Assembly: GCA_965248915.1 (NCBI GenBank)
Contig: OZ252216.1
Coordinates: 1,178,001 to 1,242,000 of the forward strand
Origin: CBDFLA01 sp965248915
Lineage (GTDB): Bacteria > Pseudomonadota > Alphaproteobacteria > M2410
Direction of reading: 5' to 3'
Length of the DNA stretch: 64,000 bases
The translations under genes and the position numbers were made by a program. Below the pieces are notes generated by a model. It did not search any database, was not told the DNA's origin, and saw only the letters and a list, made by a program, of their open reading frames with translations. Below, in pieces: positions 62,852 through 64,000 of the stretch (position 1 is its first letter; each line of letters starts with the position of its first letter).

Positions 62852-63220
62852 CTATGAAGTTGGATCTATCTCACAATCGGCAAAGAGAGACCCACGAAGG
62901 CCCTCAACTCCTCTTTCATGTGGAGCGGCTAGAGCGGGCAAGTCTAACAAGGATTGAGTAGGGATTTCAGAGTTGGTTGCGGTGGATGTTTGCGCTTTTT
63001 CGTGTGGCGTAGTGAGGAATCCGCACCCCTCCTCAGTCAATTTCAAGGTTCCAGGCCAAATTCCGGCCGAAATGTCAATTTTGGGCTGGTAGCCACTCTG
63101 ACCTGAGGTGTTCAAAACCACATTTCGACCCACTGCCAGGCTCAAGGCCAGCAGAACCGAAAATCCAATCAGATATGCCATCTCCACTCTTTTCATAAGT
63201 CGAGAATGGGCCCCGAACAT
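62852..63220 (-). CDS. Unrecognised 122-residue membrane-anchored or secreted protein
   Basis: No family recognised. ATG 63220 is supported by AAGGGA six bases upstream. One hydrophobic segment near the N-terminus (MAYLIGFSVLLALSLAVGRN, residues 14-33) is followed by about 85 hydrophilic residues. They have low complexity around STATNSEIPTQ and two Cys (in EEGCGFL and ADCEID), which could pair in the periplasm. It is the only gene between proS (about 130 bases away) and the small-RNA region. Coding is likely from the Shine-Dalgarno and signal-like N-terminus but not certain. Confidence 0.6.
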   Translation of the reverse strand: MFGAHSRLMKRVEMAYLIGFSVLLALSLAVGRNVVLNTSGQSGYQPKIDISAGIWPGTLKLTEEGCGFLTTPHEKAQTSTATNSEIPTQSLLDLPALAAPHERGVEGLRGSLFADCEIDPTS

Positions 63221-63398
63221 TAGTGTTCCCTTAAGCTGCCCTATGAGAAGCAGGGTCCGAATATGTGTTGGTGGCGTTCTTTTTTGTAATATTCATCACA
63301 GAAGACGTTGGCGGCACTATTCTTATGATATTTCTGCACAGATTCTAGGTGACAAATCGTCAGTCACTGTCTAATTTAGCGGCGCACGTGAGATGCAT
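63221..63398. other. Non-coding stretch before the sRNA region
   Basis: Together with the sRNA candidate this makes a roughly 425-base gap without a convincing gene. In 63221-63398 I see no coding frame, tRNA or clear promoter; it should hold the promoter of the gene at 62852-63220. Confidence 0.4.
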
Positions 63399-63428
63399 AA
63401 AAAAAGGGCCGCTTTTTGCAAAGCGGCC
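63399..63428 (-). terminator. Strong rho-independent terminator at the 3' end of the candidate sRNA
   Basis: Minus strand: GGCCGCTTT, four-base loop, AAAGCGGCC (63407-63415 with 63420-63428, perfect nine base pairs), followed by seven T (63399-63405). Confidence 0.85.
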
Positions 63429-63545
63429 TAGTTTAGGGAGGAAACGCCATTAAGCGCAGTTAGAGGAGTGTGTTCTCTAACCGTATTCAGGATGGCGTAG
63501 ATACTGTTTCGAGGCAAGGCTCATAAAAGCGCCTTGTCTCTTTTT
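63399..63545 (-). ncRNA. Candidate trans-acting small RNA (about 147 nt)
   Basis: Read on the minus strand it has three hairpins. The first is GAGACAAGGC/GCCTTGCCTC (63531-63540 with 63511-63520, one G-U). The second is a two-part stem, ACGCCAT/ATGGCGT outside (63492-63498 with 63444-63450) and GTTAGAG/CTCTAAC inside (63475-63481 with 63459-63465). Then comes a single-stranded linker with CCTCCC (63436-63441), complementary to Shine-Dalgarno sequences, and the terminator at 63399-63428. A weak promoter (TTGTCG at 63575-63580, ACATAA at 63552-63557, 17-base spacer) would start it near 63545. It may instead be processed from the 3' end of the DUF1467 transcript. The first hairpin read on plus is also followed by seven T, so a plus-strand transcript ending at 63547 cannot be excluded. 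Confidence 0.45.
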
Positions 63546-63646
63546 TTGTGCTTATGTTGCATTCCAGCGAGTTTCGACAACAAAATGTGGTTAACGCAGC
63601 ACCATTTGCGGCTAATTCGTTAATCAACAAGTACCAAAAGGTCGAA

Positions 63647-63892
63647 TCATTCAGGCGCAATCGCGAACAAATCAAACACGATGATTATGTAAATAAGGCC
63701 CCATATCAGCATGGCCACAAATGTATTGATGACGAACTTTTTCAATAGGTTTGTTTTTGCTGGTGCACCCCGTTCGCTCCCTGGAACTACCTCACCACTC
63801 TCCTCCTGAGATTGCACACCAAACGGCAAGACGATGAAGAGTGATATCCACCAGACAACAAAGTAGACCAGAAAGCCTGTCAAAAGATCCAT
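63647..63892 (-). CDS. DUF1467 family membrane protein
   Basis: 81 residues with two membrane segments (LLTGFLVYFVVWWISLFIVL and FVINTFVAMLIWGLIYIIIV) joined by a Gly/Glu/Ser-rich loop with PFGVQSQEE. The FVVWWISLFIVLPFGV stretch is the hallmark of DUF1467 proteins, which in alphaproteobacteria lie between the methylmalonyl-CoA epimerase gene and proS, as here. Function unknown. It starts 12 bases after mce, so the two are probably cotranscribed. Confidence 0.88.
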   Translation of the reverse strand: MDLLTGFLVYFVVWWISLFIVLPFGVQSQEESGEVVPGSERGAPAKTNLLKKFVINTFVAMLIWGLIYIIIVFDLFAIAPE

Positions 63893-63904
63893 GCGATTCC
63901 GTCC

Positions 63905-64000
63905 TTAGGCCTGTTCCAACTCAACGAGAGTTCCAATGAAATCCTTTGGCGATAGGAAGACAACAGGCTTGCCATGAGCGCCAATCTTCCATCCACCATC
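63905..64000 (-). CDS. mce: Methylmalonyl-CoA epimerase, C-terminal end (gene runs off the right edge)
   Basis: The last 31 codons and stop are present, reading DGGWKIGAHGKPVVFLSPKD and then FIGTLVELEQA. This matches the C-terminus of the VOC-fold epimerase that interconverts (R)- and (S)-methylmalonyl-CoA in propionyl-CoA use; the HGKPVVFLSPKDF-GTLVELEQ ending is characteristic. Identity is supported by the DUF1467 and proS neighbours; the metal-binding part is outside the window. Confidence 0.85.
   Translation of the reverse strand, partial: DGGWKIGAHGKPVVFLSPKDFIGTLVELEQA

Overview
The window is a gene-dense chromosomal segment of an alphaproteobacterium with mid-range G+C (judged by eye, not computed). 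This follows from the gene orders dusB-ntrB-ntrC-ntrY, pdhA-pdhB-pdhC-lpdA with a lipoylated E1-beta, pyrH-frr-uppS-cdsA-dxr-rseP-bamA-skp-lpxD-fabZ-lpxA-lpxI-lpxB-gltA, and mce-DUF1467-proS-lolC-lolD. It also follows from the use of LpxI rather than LpxH and from a GAAC-N7-GAAC SOS box in front of lexA. The order or family cannot be fixed from the sequence alone. I see no rRNA, tRNA, CRISPR array, insertion sequence, prophage or other clear mobile DNA; almost everything is core housekeeping sequence.

Layout. Positions 1-5133 (minus) hold a nitrogen two-component block: dusB, ntrB, ntrC and the 5' part of ntrY. Positions 5316-7511 (plus) hold ispDF, pgpA and pncC. Positions 7500-23454 (minus) hold ratA, lipA, a beta-helix/membrane protein, the pyruvate dehydrogenase operon, ftsB, eno, an unrecognised 425-residue protein, kdsA, pyrG, secG, a 57-residue membrane protein and tpiA. 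Positions 23634-33574 (mostly plus) hold ppiD, trpE, a divergently oriented polysaccharide-deacetylase-like gene, trpGDC, moaC, moeA and lexA. Then come comEC (minus), gltX and gltA (plus). Positions 39107-54088 (minus) form the long envelope/translation cluster from rpsB to lpxB. Positions 54296-64000 (minus) hold dnaE, a soluble PAS histidine kinase, the lolD/lolC lipoprotein exporter, proS, a small unknown protein, a probable small RNA, a DUF1467 protein and the end of methylmalonyl-CoA epimerase.

How the genes fit together. The envelope cluster joins lipid A synthesis (lpxD, fabZ, lpxA, lpxI, lpxB, with kdsA elsewhere), outer-membrane protein assembly (bamA, skp, ppiD), membrane proteolysis (rseP), phospholipid synthesis (cdsA, pgpA) and isoprenoid synthesis (dxr, ispDF, uppS position). 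Central carbon metabolism is represented by tpiA, eno, pyruvate dehydrogenase, lipA and gltA.

Most notable observations: (1) the gene in the uppS position is an intact reading frame that has lost most catalytic residues of cis-prenyltransferases, resembling the non-catalytic subunit type; (2) MoaC carries a C-terminal helix-turn-helix-like domain; (3) a three-hairpin sequence with exposed anti-Shine-Dalgarno CCUCCC and a strong terminator near 63.4-63.5 kb looks like a trans-acting sRNA; (4) a 35-codon membrane-peptide gene with a perfect Shine-Dalgarno sits between dnaE and the kinase; (5) the ftsB start codon is inside a perfect hairpin.
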